64,000 nucleotides of DNA from Bacteroidota bacterium (GCA_004295015.1 SHNE01000024.1:31792-95791), one strand, 5' to 3'; positions 45,808 to 54,946 are shown, counted from the stretch's first letter. Made by a program: numbers and translations. The notes: a model not told the origin generated them from the sequence alone.

Positions 45808-47655
45808 CTATTTGTCTTTTAATACGGTAACCGTACCCCGATAGTTTTCATTTCCTTCCTGAGAATAGAGATGAAGTAAATAATAATAAACTCCTTCCGT
45901 CACTTCCTTAGGATTCCAAAGTTTATTTTCATTTTCTGTTTCAAAAAGCATTCTTCCCCAGCGGTTATAAATCTGTAGCTTAAACGGGTCTGACAATCCT
46001 ACAATATTGAAAATATCATTCTTTCCATCGTCATTAGGTGTGATGACGTTCGGAATAAATAAGGTATCGCACTTAGTCTTAGATATAGTCACTTGCCGGA
46101 TATATCGCGAAATACCATCTGAATTTCCGGTCTCTAAAAGTACCTGATATGTACCCGGCTCTGAATAACAAACGGGAGGTGGATTCTCTCCAAAATAATA
46201 ATCCGGATTACCCGAGGGAAAATACCAGTCCCAGGTGTCAACATGATTCAGGCTGTTATTCCGGAAACTATAGCATGTTTGTGGACAAATTGAATCAAGC
46301 GATGCACTGAACTGAGCAATAGGAGGAATTTTTTCACAGATAAGCTTCCGGGTAAACCCAAGTACTGATGTATCAATAAGCAAAGTATCAACCATAGGAA
46401 ATACTTCAGCTTCATTCACTGTTACATAAATCACTTCGACCGTATCAGCACTCACAAGAAAATTAATCGGAGAAACATAGCATGGGATCTGACCTAATGA
46501 ATCGGACTTAATAATAAATGCATCACGAAAAAAGGCCGGTGGTCTCATATCTCCCGTAAATGCAAAACCGGAATCCTTGGTCTTTACAACTTCAAATGCA
46601 TAATTCGTGAACATTGGTGAAACAGGATATTGAAATGCCCATGAAACATTTCCCAAAGGATTAATTTTAGCAAGCATTACATTTCGTTCATCAAAAGAAC
46701 CAATGTCCCCGGTCATAATAACTGATCCGTCTGACAAAGGAATAATATCCCTCGCTACCTCCCAATAATTCATCGCAGTAGTAGCATCGTAGCGTTTTGA
46801 TTCAAGGAAATTTCCCAGGCTGTCAAATCGTTGAATGAGAATATCGTATTCACTGGATAAAGTATATCCCAAGGTAGAAAATACCCACCGACCATTTTGC
46901 CAGATGAGTGAATGAGGTTCACAACTATAAAACTGTCCGGTGATAGTGGTACTCAATTGATTTCCTGAACTATCAATAAGCAAGAGGAAATTATTGTCGT
47001 TCGTTGGTGTACCTATACCATAACTGTTAGTCTTTCCAAGAATAGCAAGCCGACCTGAACCATCCAATGCCGCATCGACCGGACTAAATCCATAGGACCC
47101 GGTAAATTCCCTTGACCAAATTCTATTTCCGGCAGTGTCAATCTTGTGAACGAGCACTCCGGGATACCAACCAGTATTATATGTCGATGTACAAACAACA
47201 TACATATGATCGCCCTCCACATCTATGTCAATAGAATAATCGCTTTGAGTAAAACTAAAAGAGCGATTCCATATTTCATTACCTGTACTATCCAACTTCA
47301 GAAGCACTGAATAAAAATTTCCGGGACTAAAAGTTGTCCATGATGCCATTAGCAAATAAAAACCACCCTCTCCTGACTTCACTACTTTGACGGGGACATT
47401 CGTTCGATCAGCACCATAACTGCGTACCCATTCTTGTTCACCGTTTCTGTCAGTTTTAACTAATATTGCTTTAATCCCAATATTATCCGGAAGAATAGAA
47501 GTTACAACAAATCCCCCATCGTCGGTTTCAACTAATGAGGTCCCGTAGCCGCTGTCGTTATTTCCGTATGTCTTTAGAAAAGTAGGCTGAGCTTGAGCGT
47601 TTAACCCAAGCAATAGAAAACTGATAATAATAATCCTGACCACGATTTCTTTCAT
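45808..47655 (-). CDS. Secreted protein with PKD-like and T9SS type B (gliding-associated) domain
   Basis: 615 residues. Signal peptide (IIISFLLLGLNAQA). Residues ~25-400 hold repeated GDGGF/GEGGFYLL and LVKTDRNGEQEWVRSYG-type units, a propeller-like pattern (SBBP-like). A PKD-like region (SYSFRNNSLNHVDTWDWYFP) follows the CPQTCYSF segment. The C-terminus is the gliding motility-associated type B domain: FIPNVITPNDDGKNDIFNI, LQIYNRWGRMLFET. Exported via T9SS and probably surface located. Confidence 0.9.
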   Translation of the reverse strand: MKEIVVRIIIISFLLLGLNAQAQPTFLKTYGNNDSGYGTSLVETDDGGFVVTSILPDNIGIKAILVKTDRNGEQEWVRSYGADRTNVPVKVVKSGEGGFYLLMASWTTFSPGNFYSVLLKLDSTGNEIWNRSFSFTQSDYSIDIDVEGDHMYVVCTSTYNTGWYPGVLVHKIDTAGNRIWSREFTGSYGFSPVDAALDGSGRLAILGKTNSYGIGTPTNDNNFLLLIDSSGNQLSTTITGQFYSCEPHSLIWQNGRWVFSTLGYTLSSEYDILIQRFDSLGNFLESKRYDATTAMNYWEVARDIIPLSDGSVIMTGDIGSFDERNVMLAKINPLGNVSWAFQYPVSPMFTNYAFEVVKTKDSGFAFTGDMRPPAFFRDAFIIKSDSLGQIPCYVSPINFLVSADTVEVIYVTVNEAEVFPMVDTLLIDTSVLGFTRKLICEKIPPIAQFSASLDSICPQTCYSFRNNSLNHVDTWDWYFPSGNPDYYFGENPPPVCYSEPGTYQVLLETGNSDGISRYIRQVTISKTKCDTLFIPNVITPNDDGKNDIFNIVGLSDPFKLQIYNRWGRMLFETENENKLWNPKEVTEGVYYYLLHLYSQEGNENYRGTVTVLKDK

Positions 47656-47723
47656 CTGTCTCTAAGAATCTGAACACAAGATAAGATTATTAGAGAGACG
47701 AGGTTTGTTAAATGTGGTTAAGA

Positions 47724-47771
47724 ACAGTGTACTGTTTACGGTGTACAGTTTATTGTTTACAGTGTCCTGTG
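47724..47771 (+). repeat. Degenerate short tandem repeat, GTGTAC/GTTTAC words
   Basis: About 48 nt made of 12-13 nt degenerate units (GTGTACTGTTTAC, GGTGTACAGTTTA, TTGTTTACAGTG). Such low-complexity words are common between Bacteroidota genes. Confidence 0.5.
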
Positions 47772-47841
47772 TAATTTGTACAGACTAATGGTACTGGGTT
47801 GTGTGTACTGTGAAAGTGTATCAGCCAACCACGCGAATAAA

Positions 47842-47988
47842 TCACAAGATCCCTTCGGGATGACTGTCCTCCCTTTTTTCACATCTCACGAGGTGGTGGA
47901 GTCTGAGGATTCCTTCGGAATCCTCAGACTCCACCACCTCGTGAGAGCACCAACAATACCAACCCGTCATCCCGAAGGGATCCTGTGA
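47842..47988. repeat. Nested inverted repeat, REPIN/MITE-like
   Basis: An inner perfect hairpin of two 30-bp arms with a 3-nt loop (47884-47913, 47917-47946) is framed by 23-bp outer arms (47842-47864 and 47966-47988, one mismatch). Each outer arm is itself a small hairpin around TCCCTTCGGGA. The inner centre, GATTCCTTCGGAATC, has the same layout. Confidence 0.9.
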
Positions 47989-48245
47989 GTGTATAGCCAA
48001 CATCTACTTCCTCAAAGACACTTTAATCTTGATCGCAATTATCTAAAATGAAAAATCGAGCTTAAACCTTCAAAATAAATTAGCACAAAAAAATTAGCGA
48101 GTAAATTGACCAAGTATCCTCAGTGAAATCCCTAAATCACAAATATCAAAGTTCAGACAATGTAGAAGCTTACACCTTTATTATTTCTGAGATTTTCTGA
48201 GTGTAAGTCTAAGTTTGAGAAACAGAGGGAGTGAACAGTTTAAAA

Positions 48246-49910
48246 TCAATACCCCTCCTTGTGCACGCCCTTAACAGCCCTACCACTCGGATCATTCATT
48301 GTTTGAAAAGACGCATCCCAGGCAAGTGCCTCCGCGCTGCTGCAGGCAACTGAAGGAACTGAAGGAACACAAGCTGCTGCAGTGTCAGAAGGGAAGTGTT
48401 CACTGAAAATGCTGCGATAGAAATATTCTTCTTTGCTTCTTGGGGTGTGGACAGGAAAGCGATACTTTGCCTGTGCCATTTGTTCATCTGTTACAGATTT
48501 CGATGTAAGTTCCTTCAGGGAATTGATCCAGCCATAACCTACCCCATCGGAGAATTGTTCCTTTTGTCTCCACAGAATACTGTCGGGCAACAAACCCTCG
48601 AAGGCTTTTCGTAAAATATATTTTTCCATACGGCCATTCTTTGCCATCTTCTCTTCAGGATTTAAACGCATAGCTACATCCATAAATTCTTTATCAAGGA
48701 ATGGAACACGGCCTTCAATTCCCCAGGCAGCGAGAGATTTATTGGCTCTTAAACAATCATACAAATGAAGCTTGCTTAGTTTTCTGACACACTCTTCATG
48801 AAATGCTTTTGCATAAGGTGCTTTGTGAAAATATAAATAGCCGCCGAAAATTTCATCCGAGCCTTCGCCCGATAAAACCATTTTTATTCCCATCGATTTA
48901 ATGACCCGGGCCAATAAGTACATGGGAGTCGATGCACGGATCGTTGTTACATCATAGGTTTCCAAATGATAAATTACATCGCGTATTGCATCCAATCCTT
49001 CTTGTATGGTGAAATTTATTTCATGATGAACAGAGCCGATGTGAGCCGCGACAGTTCTTGCAGCAGCTAAATCAGGTGAATCGACTAAGCCGACTGCAAA
49101 AGAATGCAATTGAGGGTACCATGCTTGTTGCTGGTCATCACTCTCGATTCTTTTCGCGGAGAATTTTTTTGTTACGGCTGCAATGATCGATGAATCCAAT
49201 CCGCCTGAAAGTAATACTCCATAAGGTACATCACTCATGAGTTGGCGATGCACTGCCTGCTCCAATGCTTCTCTTAACTGAATAAGATCGGTTGGATTGT
49301 TTTTTACATTTTCATATTCCATCCAGTCGCGTGTGTACCACTTCTGCAATTCTTCTCCCTCTTTACTATAGAGGTAATGACCGGGAAGAAATTCCTGTAT
49401 CTTGTTACAAACTCCTTCGAGGGCCTTTAATTCTGAGGCAACAAATAGATTTCCGGTTTTATCCCAGCCCATGTACAGGGGGATAATTCCCATATGATCT
49501 CTTGCAATGAAATAGGAGTTGTTTTCCACATCATACAAAGCAAATGCAAAAATACCGTTGAGATCTTCCAGAAAATTAATTCCTTTCTTTCTGTACAGAG
49601 CTAAAATCACTTCGCAATCTGAATGAGTGAGAAATTCGTAATCCTTTAGTTCGTTGCGTAGATTCTGGTGATTGTAAATTTCACCATTCACTGCAAGTAC
49701 AAGTTTTTTGTCTTTGCTGTATAAGGGCTGCCCGCCAGACTGCGGATCAACAATAGCCAATCGTTCATGCGCCAGAATCGAATGGTCGCCGGAATAAATG
49801 CCTGACCAGTCAGGTCCACGGTGACGAAGTTTCTTCGACATGTCAAGAACGCTTGGCCTGCTTGCATGTACCTTATCTGTTATATTAAAGACTCCAACAA
49901 TTCCACACAT
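48246..49910 (-). CDS. asnB: Asparagine synthase (glutamine-hydrolysing)
   Basis: 554 residues. The start gives MCGIVGVFN, placing the catalytic Cys2 at the processed N-terminus of the class II glutamine amidotransferase domain (RHRGPDWSG, LAVNGEIYNH, LTHSDCEVI). The synthase domain has the PP-loop SGGLDSSIIAAV and GEGSDEIFGGYLYFHKAP. Full length, close to the enterobacterial AsnB type including the PSVPSVACSS tail. Makes asparagine from aspartate and glutamine with ATP. Confidence 0.96.
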   Translation of the reverse strand: MCGIVGVFNITDKVHASRPSVLDMSKKLRHRGPDWSGIYSGDHSILAHERLAIVDPQSGGQPLYSKDKKLVLAVNGEIYNHQNLRNELKDYEFLTHSDCEVILALYRKKGINFLEDLNGIFAFALYDVENNSYFIARDHMGIIPLYMGWDKTGNLFVASELKALEGVCNKIQEFLPGHYLYSKEGEELQKWYTRDWMEYENVKNNPTDLIQLREALEQAVHRQLMSDVPYGVLLSGGLDSSIIAAVTKKFSAKRIESDDQQQAWYPQLHSFAVGLVDSPDLAAARTVAAHIGSVHHEINFTIQEGLDAIRDVIYHLETYDVTTIRASTPMYLLARVIKSMGIKMVLSGEGSDEIFGGYLYFHKAPYAKAFHEECVRKLSKLHLYDCLRANKSLAAWGIEGRVPFLDKEFMDVAMRLNPEEKMAKNGRMEKYILRKAFEGLLPDSILWRQKEQFSDGVGYGWINSLKELTSKSVTDEQMAQAKYRFPVHTPRSKEEYFYRSIFSEHFPSDTAAACVPSVPSVACSSAEALAWDASFQTMNDPSGRAVKGVHKEGY

Positions 49911-50136
49911 ATTTTTTTCTCTATGTTTAAACTAATGCGCAATGAAAAAACTTTTACCTGTTTGCCTGCTTCATTGTTCCGTGTCAACAATAAAATATTT
50001 CTTCGAACTTCTTGCCGGAAGATGACGTAGACAATACACACAAATTGAGTCTAAAATAGAACAATTTTATACGTATTCATACTTCATCTTCGGCCTCGCT
50101 TTAAATGATTACATTGCGACACCTAAAAACCAACAG

Positions 50137-51231
50137 ATGGCTAAAGTCACTTTTAACAACCAAAACAGCGCTTTTTATGATGCCGTCAAGTTGAAGGTTG
50201 ATGATTACTTTAAGACGAATAATATTTCAATAAACGGAGACAAACGCTTGTATATCAAGACATTGACTTTGATTCCGGCTGCCGCTATAATCTATTTGTC
50301 CGTAATTTTCCTCCCAATGCCTGCTTTGCTTGCATTGCTTTTGTGTGGACTTTTAGGCTTTACCATGGCCAGTATTGGTTTCAATGTTATGCATGATGCC
50401 TGTCATGGCAGCTACTCTAATAAAAAGTGGCTGAACAACCTCTTAGGACTTTCTCTGAATTGCCTGGGTGGTAATGCCTTTTTGTGGAAAGTAAAACACA
50501 ATATCATTCATCATACTTATACCAATGTTGACGGTGTGGATGATGACATTGCAAAACTTCCTGTTATTCGTCAGTGTGAAACGCAGAAAAAAATGAAACT
50601 GCATAAGTATCAGCATTACTATTCGGTACTTGTTTATGCTTTGTCTTCCTTCCTGTGGGTATTCCTGATGGACTTTGTAAAATATTTTGGTAAGAAAGTT
50701 TATCGTACTCCTATCAGTAAAATTGACACCAAGGAGCATGTTATATTCTGGGCAAGCAAATTTTTATACCTCGTGTTTTATATTGCAATCCCAATTTACT
50801 TTGTTGGCTTCCTTCCCTGGCTGGCTGGTTTCTTTGCTATGCATGCCATTATGGGTTTAACTCTGGCTGTCGTATTTCAGCTGGCTCACGTTGTTGAAGA
50901 CACACATTTTGTGGATGGTAACAATGATGTATTAAAAATTGATCAGGAATGGGCAAGACATCAGGTCGAAACCACAGCTAATTTCGCAACAAACAATAAA
51001 CTGGTTTCCTGGATTGTTGGTGGATTGAATTTTCAGATTGAGCATCACCTTTTTCCAAAAGTGAGTCATGTACATTATCCTGCCATCAGTAAATTAGTTG
51101 AAGAGACCTGTAATGAATTTAATATTCGTTATGTGAATTATCCAACGATGTCTGCAGCCGTTGCATCACACTTCCGCTTTATGAAAATACTCGGACAGCA
51201 CGAATTTCTTCCGGAGTATTCTCCTTCTTAA
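50137..51231 (+). CDS. Membrane fatty acid desaturase (front-end/acyl-lipid type)
   Basis: 364 residues. Three histidine boxes are present: VMHDACHGSY (HDACH), WKVKHNIIHHTYTN (HxxxHH-like) and LNFQIEHHLFPKVSHVHY (QIEHH). The QIEHH form is typical of front-end or acyl-lipid desaturases. Two hydrophobic blocks flank the first and third boxes. It introduces a double bond in fatty acyl chains using di-iron and reduced electron carriers. No cytochrome b5 domain is fused. Divergent from asnB. Confidence 0.92.
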   Translation: MAKVTFNNQNSAFYDAVKLKVDDYFKTNNISINGDKRLYIKTLTLIPAAAIIYLSVIFLPMPALLALLLCGLLGFTMASIGFNVMHDACHGSYSNKKWLNNLLGLSLNCLGGNAFLWKVKHNIIHHTYTNVDGVDDDIAKLPVIRQCETQKKMKLHKYQHYYSVLVYALSSFLWVFLMDFVKYFGKKVYRTPISKIDTKEHVIFWASKFLYLVFYIAIPIYFVGFLPWLAGFFAMHAIMGLTLAVVFQLAHVVEDTHFVDGNNDVLKIDQEWARHQVETTANFATNNKLVSWIVGGLNFQIEHHLFPKVSHVHYPAISKLVEETCNEFNIRYVNYPTMSAAVASHFRFMKILGQHEFLPEYSPS

Positions 51232-51292
51232 TTTTAAACAGAGGGTTAATATCTGTCTCATCCTTTAATTAGGTTTTCCTTATAACAAAAGA

Positions 51293-51346
51293 TTTATTGC
51301 CATGAATGCACGAATTAGAAACTATTCGTGCATTCATGGCAATAAA
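51293..51346. repeat. 23-bp perfect hairpin between convergent genes
   Basis: Arms 51293-51315 and 51324-51346 are fully complementary, with an 8-nt loop. There is no strong T run on either side, so it is not a standard terminator, though a bidirectional stop is possible. The arm word GTGCATTCATGG resembles dispersed intergenic repeats. Confidence 0.85.
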
Positions 51347-51380
51347 AATTCACTGTCAATGTTTTCGAGACTAATTTTAA

Positions 51381-53276
51381 TCAGGGCGTTTTCCCACACA
51401 ACTTATTCTGAATAAGTGCGCTGTTGTATGACTGTATAACAGCTTCTAGCCTCTTTGTCAAAAAATCAGCTTTCACTTTTTTAGAATCAAGGAGATTGTT
51501 TTCAAAATGAAAATCTTCAAGGTATCGATACAAACCAATCGCTTTGCTTCCATCGTATAAAAGACAGTATTGATCATCTTCAATCTGAAAAATATTATCC
51601 AGATACTGTACGGCATAACGATTCAGTGAATCACCGAACACAGATGTTCCAAAGGCTCGTACAGTTCCTTTATAATTGAGGTAATCGAGGATCGAGGGAA
51701 TAATATCCGTATGCTGAACAATTTTATCATAATTTCCTGCAAGTTTGCCGTCGGGCGCAAAGAAAAACAGGGGAACCGAAAAGTAACCTGCGCGATTTTC
51801 ATAACGCGGCGCCACCCGTTTTCCATACTGAAAAGTATGATCAGAGGTAATGATGAAAAGTGTGTTCTGATACCAATCTGCCTTTACTGCTCTTTCAAAA
51901 AATTTCTTCAATGAATAATCGGTATAGCCGATGGATTCCAATATCTCTGTATCACCTTTCGGAAATTTCCCCTTATACTTTTCAGGAATTGGAAAAGGAT
52001 CATGTGATGAGACGGTAAATAATGCCGAGCAAAATGGCTGCGGAAATGTTTCGAGTTTATCGGCAAAGAACTGCAAGAACTCTTCATCGTAAATTCCCCA
52101 GTGTCCATCGAAATAGGTATCATCATTGAATTCATTCTTTCCGTAATAAAAATTAAAACCTGCAGCCGGTGCAAGAGCGTCTATGTTAAATTCTCCGTTC
52201 AGTCCTCCGTGAAAGAAGGAGGTATGATATCCTTTAGGCAATAAATAAGTTCCCAGTCCCTGCATGCAATTATCCTGGTAAGCAGAGTACATTATCGGGT
52301 CATCCATCAGACTTGGAATAGCTGCCAGTATTGCAGGCAATGCTTTATTGGATCGCTCGGCAGATGCAAATGCATTTTCGAAAACCAGACTATACTTTGC
52401 TAATGAATCAAGAAAGGGTGTGAAGCCCTTATTGTTGTTGAGAACGCCTACATATTCGCGTGAAACACTTTCAAGTACAATGACAACAACATTCTTATAA
52501 AGAAATGAATCCGGATTGTTCAGTTCTTGCTCCAGGGAGAAAAATGTTTTTACTTCTTCTTCTTTGAAGTAATTCTTCTCTTGCAATCTTCGCTTCTGTA
52601 AAGAATAAATAAACGTATAGGGAGAATTGGTCACCAATGATGCCAATTGAGGAGAAACATCTTTAGCCGCCGTAGCAGGTGTAAGTGGACGATTCTGTAC
52701 ACCTCCGCGAACTGCGATAAATGAAACTACAGCAATCAGCAGAAAAAGGCCAAGCTCTTTCAGGTATGCCGGCTTCACAAATCTATTAACCGGAATTTTC
52801 GTTCGCTTATATAAACGCAGAATCAGCCAATAGAGAATTCCGAACAGAAGGAACAGATACCAATAATGTTTCAGAAACTGCATTCCCTGTGATCCAAGGG
52901 ATTCCATCATGCTCAGAAGGTCTACACTGATGCGTTTCTTATTGAACTGAAAATAGACAAGATCGGCAACTGCAATGGCAAGTGCCAATCCGTTAATCAG
53001 GAAAAACAGGAATTTAAAAATACCCTGGTAAATGGCCCTGCTGCGAAAGGGGTGCGGGACAATGAGTAATAATATCAGAAATGAATTGCTGATGATTATG
53101 GCACTCAAATCATAACGCCATCCATATATGAATGTTTTGAATAATTCTGCTAGGCTTGCATCGTGGTAAAGATCACTGTTGAAGAGAAAAAAAACAATCC
53201 GAAGAACTGTATAGGCCAGAAAAACAATTCCAATCCGTTGAAGCAATGCCCGGATATAAATGAAATGATTTTTCAT
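51381..53276 (-). CDS. LTA synthase-like sulfatase-fold membrane transferase
   Basis: 631 residues. Five N-terminal helices (residues ~10-200) precede an extracellular sulfatase-fold domain: NVVVIVLESVSREYVG, ENAFASAERSNKALPAILAA with the candidate nucleophile, SFFHGGLNGEF and FIITSDHTFQYGKR for metal binding. Resembles the LtaS/phosphoglycerol and phosphoethanolamine transferase group. Gram-negative members modify glycans or lipid head groups; substrate unknown. The gene starts 9 nt after the lspA coding region ends, so may be co-transcribed with it. Confidence 0.87.
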   Translation of the reverse strand: MKNHFIYIRALLQRIGIVFLAYTVLRIVFFLFNSDLYHDASLAELFKTFIYGWRYDLSAIIISNSFLILLLIVPHPFRSRAIYQGIFKFLFFLINGLALAIAVADLVYFQFNKKRISVDLLSMMESLGSQGMQFLKHYWYLFLLFGILYWLILRLYKRTKIPVNRFVKPAYLKELGLFLLIAVVSFIAVRGGVQNRPLTPATAAKDVSPQLASLVTNSPYTFIYSLQKRRLQEKNYFKEEEVKTFFSLEQELNNPDSFLYKNVVVIVLESVSREYVGVLNNNKGFTPFLDSLAKYSLVFENAFASAERSNKALPAILAAIPSLMDDPIMYSAYQDNCMQGLGTYLLPKGYHTSFFHGGLNGEFNIDALAPAAGFNFYYGKNEFNDDTYFDGHWGIYDEEFLQFFADKLETFPQPFCSALFTVSSHDPFPIPEKYKGKFPKGDTEILESIGYTDYSLKKFFERAVKADWYQNTLFIITSDHTFQYGKRVAPRYENRAGYFSVPLFFFAPDGKLAGNYDKIVQHTDIIPSILDYLNYKGTVRAFGTSVFGDSLNRYAVQYLDNIFQIEDDQYCLLYDGSKAIGLYRYLEDFHFENNLLDSKKVKADFLTKRLEAVIQSYNSALIQNKLCGKTP

Positions 53277-53285
53277 GTGCTAGAA

Positions 53286-53957
53286 TCAATGGTCAGAGGA
53301 ATCTCCTGCCGGCTCATCTTTTACAACCGGAGTTTCATTTTTAGTATCCGTCTGAACGTGCTTTTTCTGAAAGAACAAAAATAAGACAGCGCCAATTGTG
53401 ATGGAAGAATCTGCAATATTAAAAACAGGACGAAAGAACAAAAAACTCTCTCCGCCCCACACAGGAAACCAATCGGGAAATACGCCGGAAATTAAAGGGA
53501 AGTACAGCATGTCCACCACCTGTCCGTGCAGAAAGCCTGCATAACCACCTTACGCCGGAAACATCTGCGCGATACCATGGTAGCTGTCAGAAAAAATTAC
53601 TCCGTAAAAAACGCTGTCGATAATATTTCCAATAGCCCCGGCGAAAATAAAAGAGAAGCAGGTAATCAAGCCTGCATGCGCTTTCTTCTTAATAAGATGT
53701 AAAAGATACCAGCCCAGTCCGAATGAAGCTAAAATTCTGAAAATGCTCAAAAACATTTTCCCGGTCTCGCCACCGAACTCCAAGCCGAATGCCATTCCAT
53801 TATTCTCGGTAAAGTGAATTATAAACCAATCTGTCAGCCTGAACTCCTGACCCATATACATATGAGTCTTAATCCAGATTTTAGAAACCTGATCGATTAG
53901 CAATACACTAAAAACTATGAGTGCGGAACGCTTTAGCAATGGGTTGAATTTTCTCAT
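53286..53957 (-). pseudogene. lspA: Signal peptidase II (lspA), interrupted by an in-frame TAA
   Basis: The minus-strand frame from the ATG at 53957 encodes LIDQVSKIWI, FTENNGMAFGLEFGG and GAIGNIIDSVFYGVIFSD, then stops at TAA (53552-53550) after 135 residues. The same frame continues without any shift: ten codons (GGYAGFLHGQ) then VVDMLYFPLI and FNIADSSITIGAVLFLF to a stop at 53286. The second catalytic aspartate (FNIAD) lies beyond the stop, so the short form alone would be inactive. All LspA motifs are in order over 222 sense codons and nothing else is degraded. A sequence error, a recent nonsense mutation or stop readthrough are all possible. Confidence 0.85.
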
Positions 53958-54047
53958 CCGAGATGTATCGGCTTAGTGCTTCCCGCTATGATGCGGTTAA
54001 GGTTAGATTGGTAATGGAATTGCTAAACGATGCTGCAATTTAATACA

Positions 54048-54103
54048 GAAGCCGGAATTTACAAGTCAAGAAAATTAATTCTTGTCTCTTAGATTCCGGC
54101 TTC
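54048..54103 (-). terminator. Long hairpin between the DksA-like gene and lspA
   Basis: Outer arms of 11 bp (GAAGCCGGAAT at 54048-54058 with 54093-54103) and an inner CAAGAA/TTCTTG stem. It lies about 20 nt after the DksA-like stop on the minus strand. There is no long T tract, so it may be an attenuator or RNA-stability element rather than a full terminator. Confidence 0.45.
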
Positions 54104-54121
54104 CCTGATATTATGAACCTG

Positions 54122-54946
54122 CTACTCGCGGTACTGATTTAATTTTGCTTCGATACTCTGTGTAGTATGTGGAACAGCACGAAGTCTCTCCTTAGGAATA
54201 AGTTTGCCGGTAACCCTGCATACTCCATAAGTTTTATTCTCAATACGAATCATTGCATTCTCTAATTGCTCGATGAATTTCATCTGGCGGCCTGCCAATT
54301 GTCCGGCCTCTTCTTTAGCCAAAGAATCCGAACCGTCTTCCAGCATTTTGAAAGTATTGGCTGTATCATCAGTGCCATGCTCGTTCGCAGCGGTAAGCTG
54401 TGCCTGCAAAGTATTCAACTCTTTGCGAGCCTCGGCAAGTTTCTTCACGATGATCGCTCTGAATTCACTCAGCTCGGCATCAGAATAACGTGTCTTATTT
54501 GGATCCGCAGGCTTTTGTGGAATGATCTGACGCATCTGATCCTTCTTATGAAAAGCCATATTATGTCTGGTGATTTCCGTTCTCTTAGCTGGCTTAGCCG
54601 GCTTCTCAGGTTTTTGCGGTGCAGCCGAGGCAGGTTTTTTCTCCTGAACTTTTGCCACCGGTGCCGCCTTCACTTTTTCAGGTGCTTTCGCAACTGCCTT
54701 AGCTACGGCCTTCACAGGCTTCTTCGCAACAACATTCTTAGCCACGACCTTTTTTGCCGCAGGTTTTTTAGCTGCCGGTTTTGCTTTCGCCTTAACAGCT
54801 ACTTTCTTCTTCGCAGGCTTTGGAGCCGGCTTAGACTTTTTCTTCGCTGCCGGTTTAGCTTTAGGAGCTTTTTTTGCCGGGGCTTTCTTTGCTTTAGGCT
54901 TCGCTTTTGCAGCGGTTTTAGCCTTCTTAACGACTTTCTTACTCAT
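54122..54946 (-). CDS. DksA/TraR-like protein with histone H1-like N-terminal tail
   Basis: 274 residues. The first ~125 are almost entirely K, A, P and V (KKAPAKKAPKAKPAAKK type), like eukaryotic H1 tails and bacterial H1-like proteins. The C-terminal ~120 residues are a DksA-like coiled-coil and finger region (FRAIIVKKLAEARKELNTLQ, DSLAKEEAGQLAGRQMKFIE, IENKTYGVCRVTGKLIPKER). Only one cysteine of the usual four remains in the finger, so zinc binding is doubtful. Lies between ileS and lspA, a setting common for DksA-like genes in Bacteroidota. It probably binds RNA polymerase or DNA; no experiment can be inferred from sequence. Confidence 0.85.
   Translation of the reverse strand: MSKKVVKKAKTAAKAKPKAKKAPAKKAPKAKPAAKKKSKPAPKPAKKKVAVKAKAKPAAKKPAAKKVVAKNVVAKKPVKAVAKAVAKAPEKVKAAPVAKVQEKKPASAAPQKPEKPAKPAKRTEITRHNMAFHKKDQMRQIIPQKPADPNKTRYSDAELSEFRAIIVKKLAEARKELNTLQAQLTAANEHGTDDTANTFKMLEDGSDSLAKEEAGQLAGRQMKFIEQLENAMIRIENKTYGVCRVTGKLIPKERLRAVPHTTQSIEAKLNQYRE

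Larger units (their letters stand above)
47656..48245. other. Gene-free stretch with repeats between secreted protein and asnB
   Basis: 590 nt. It contains a degenerate GTGTAC/GTTTAC-rich stretch (47724-47771) and a nested inverted repeat (47842-47988). A 70-codon frame over the repeat (47776-47988) is a product of the palindromes and is not accepted as a gene. From 47990 to 48245 I see nothing further. Confidence 0.7.

Noticed and set aside
47776..47988. 70-residue plus-strand open frame
   Set aside because: It is made from the nested inverted repeat; no start context, and its palindromic DNA explains the open frame.
53520..53560. Frameshift as cause of the broken lspA
   Set aside because: The codons before and after TAA are in the same frame, and motifs resume directly, so it is a nonsense codon rather than a shift.
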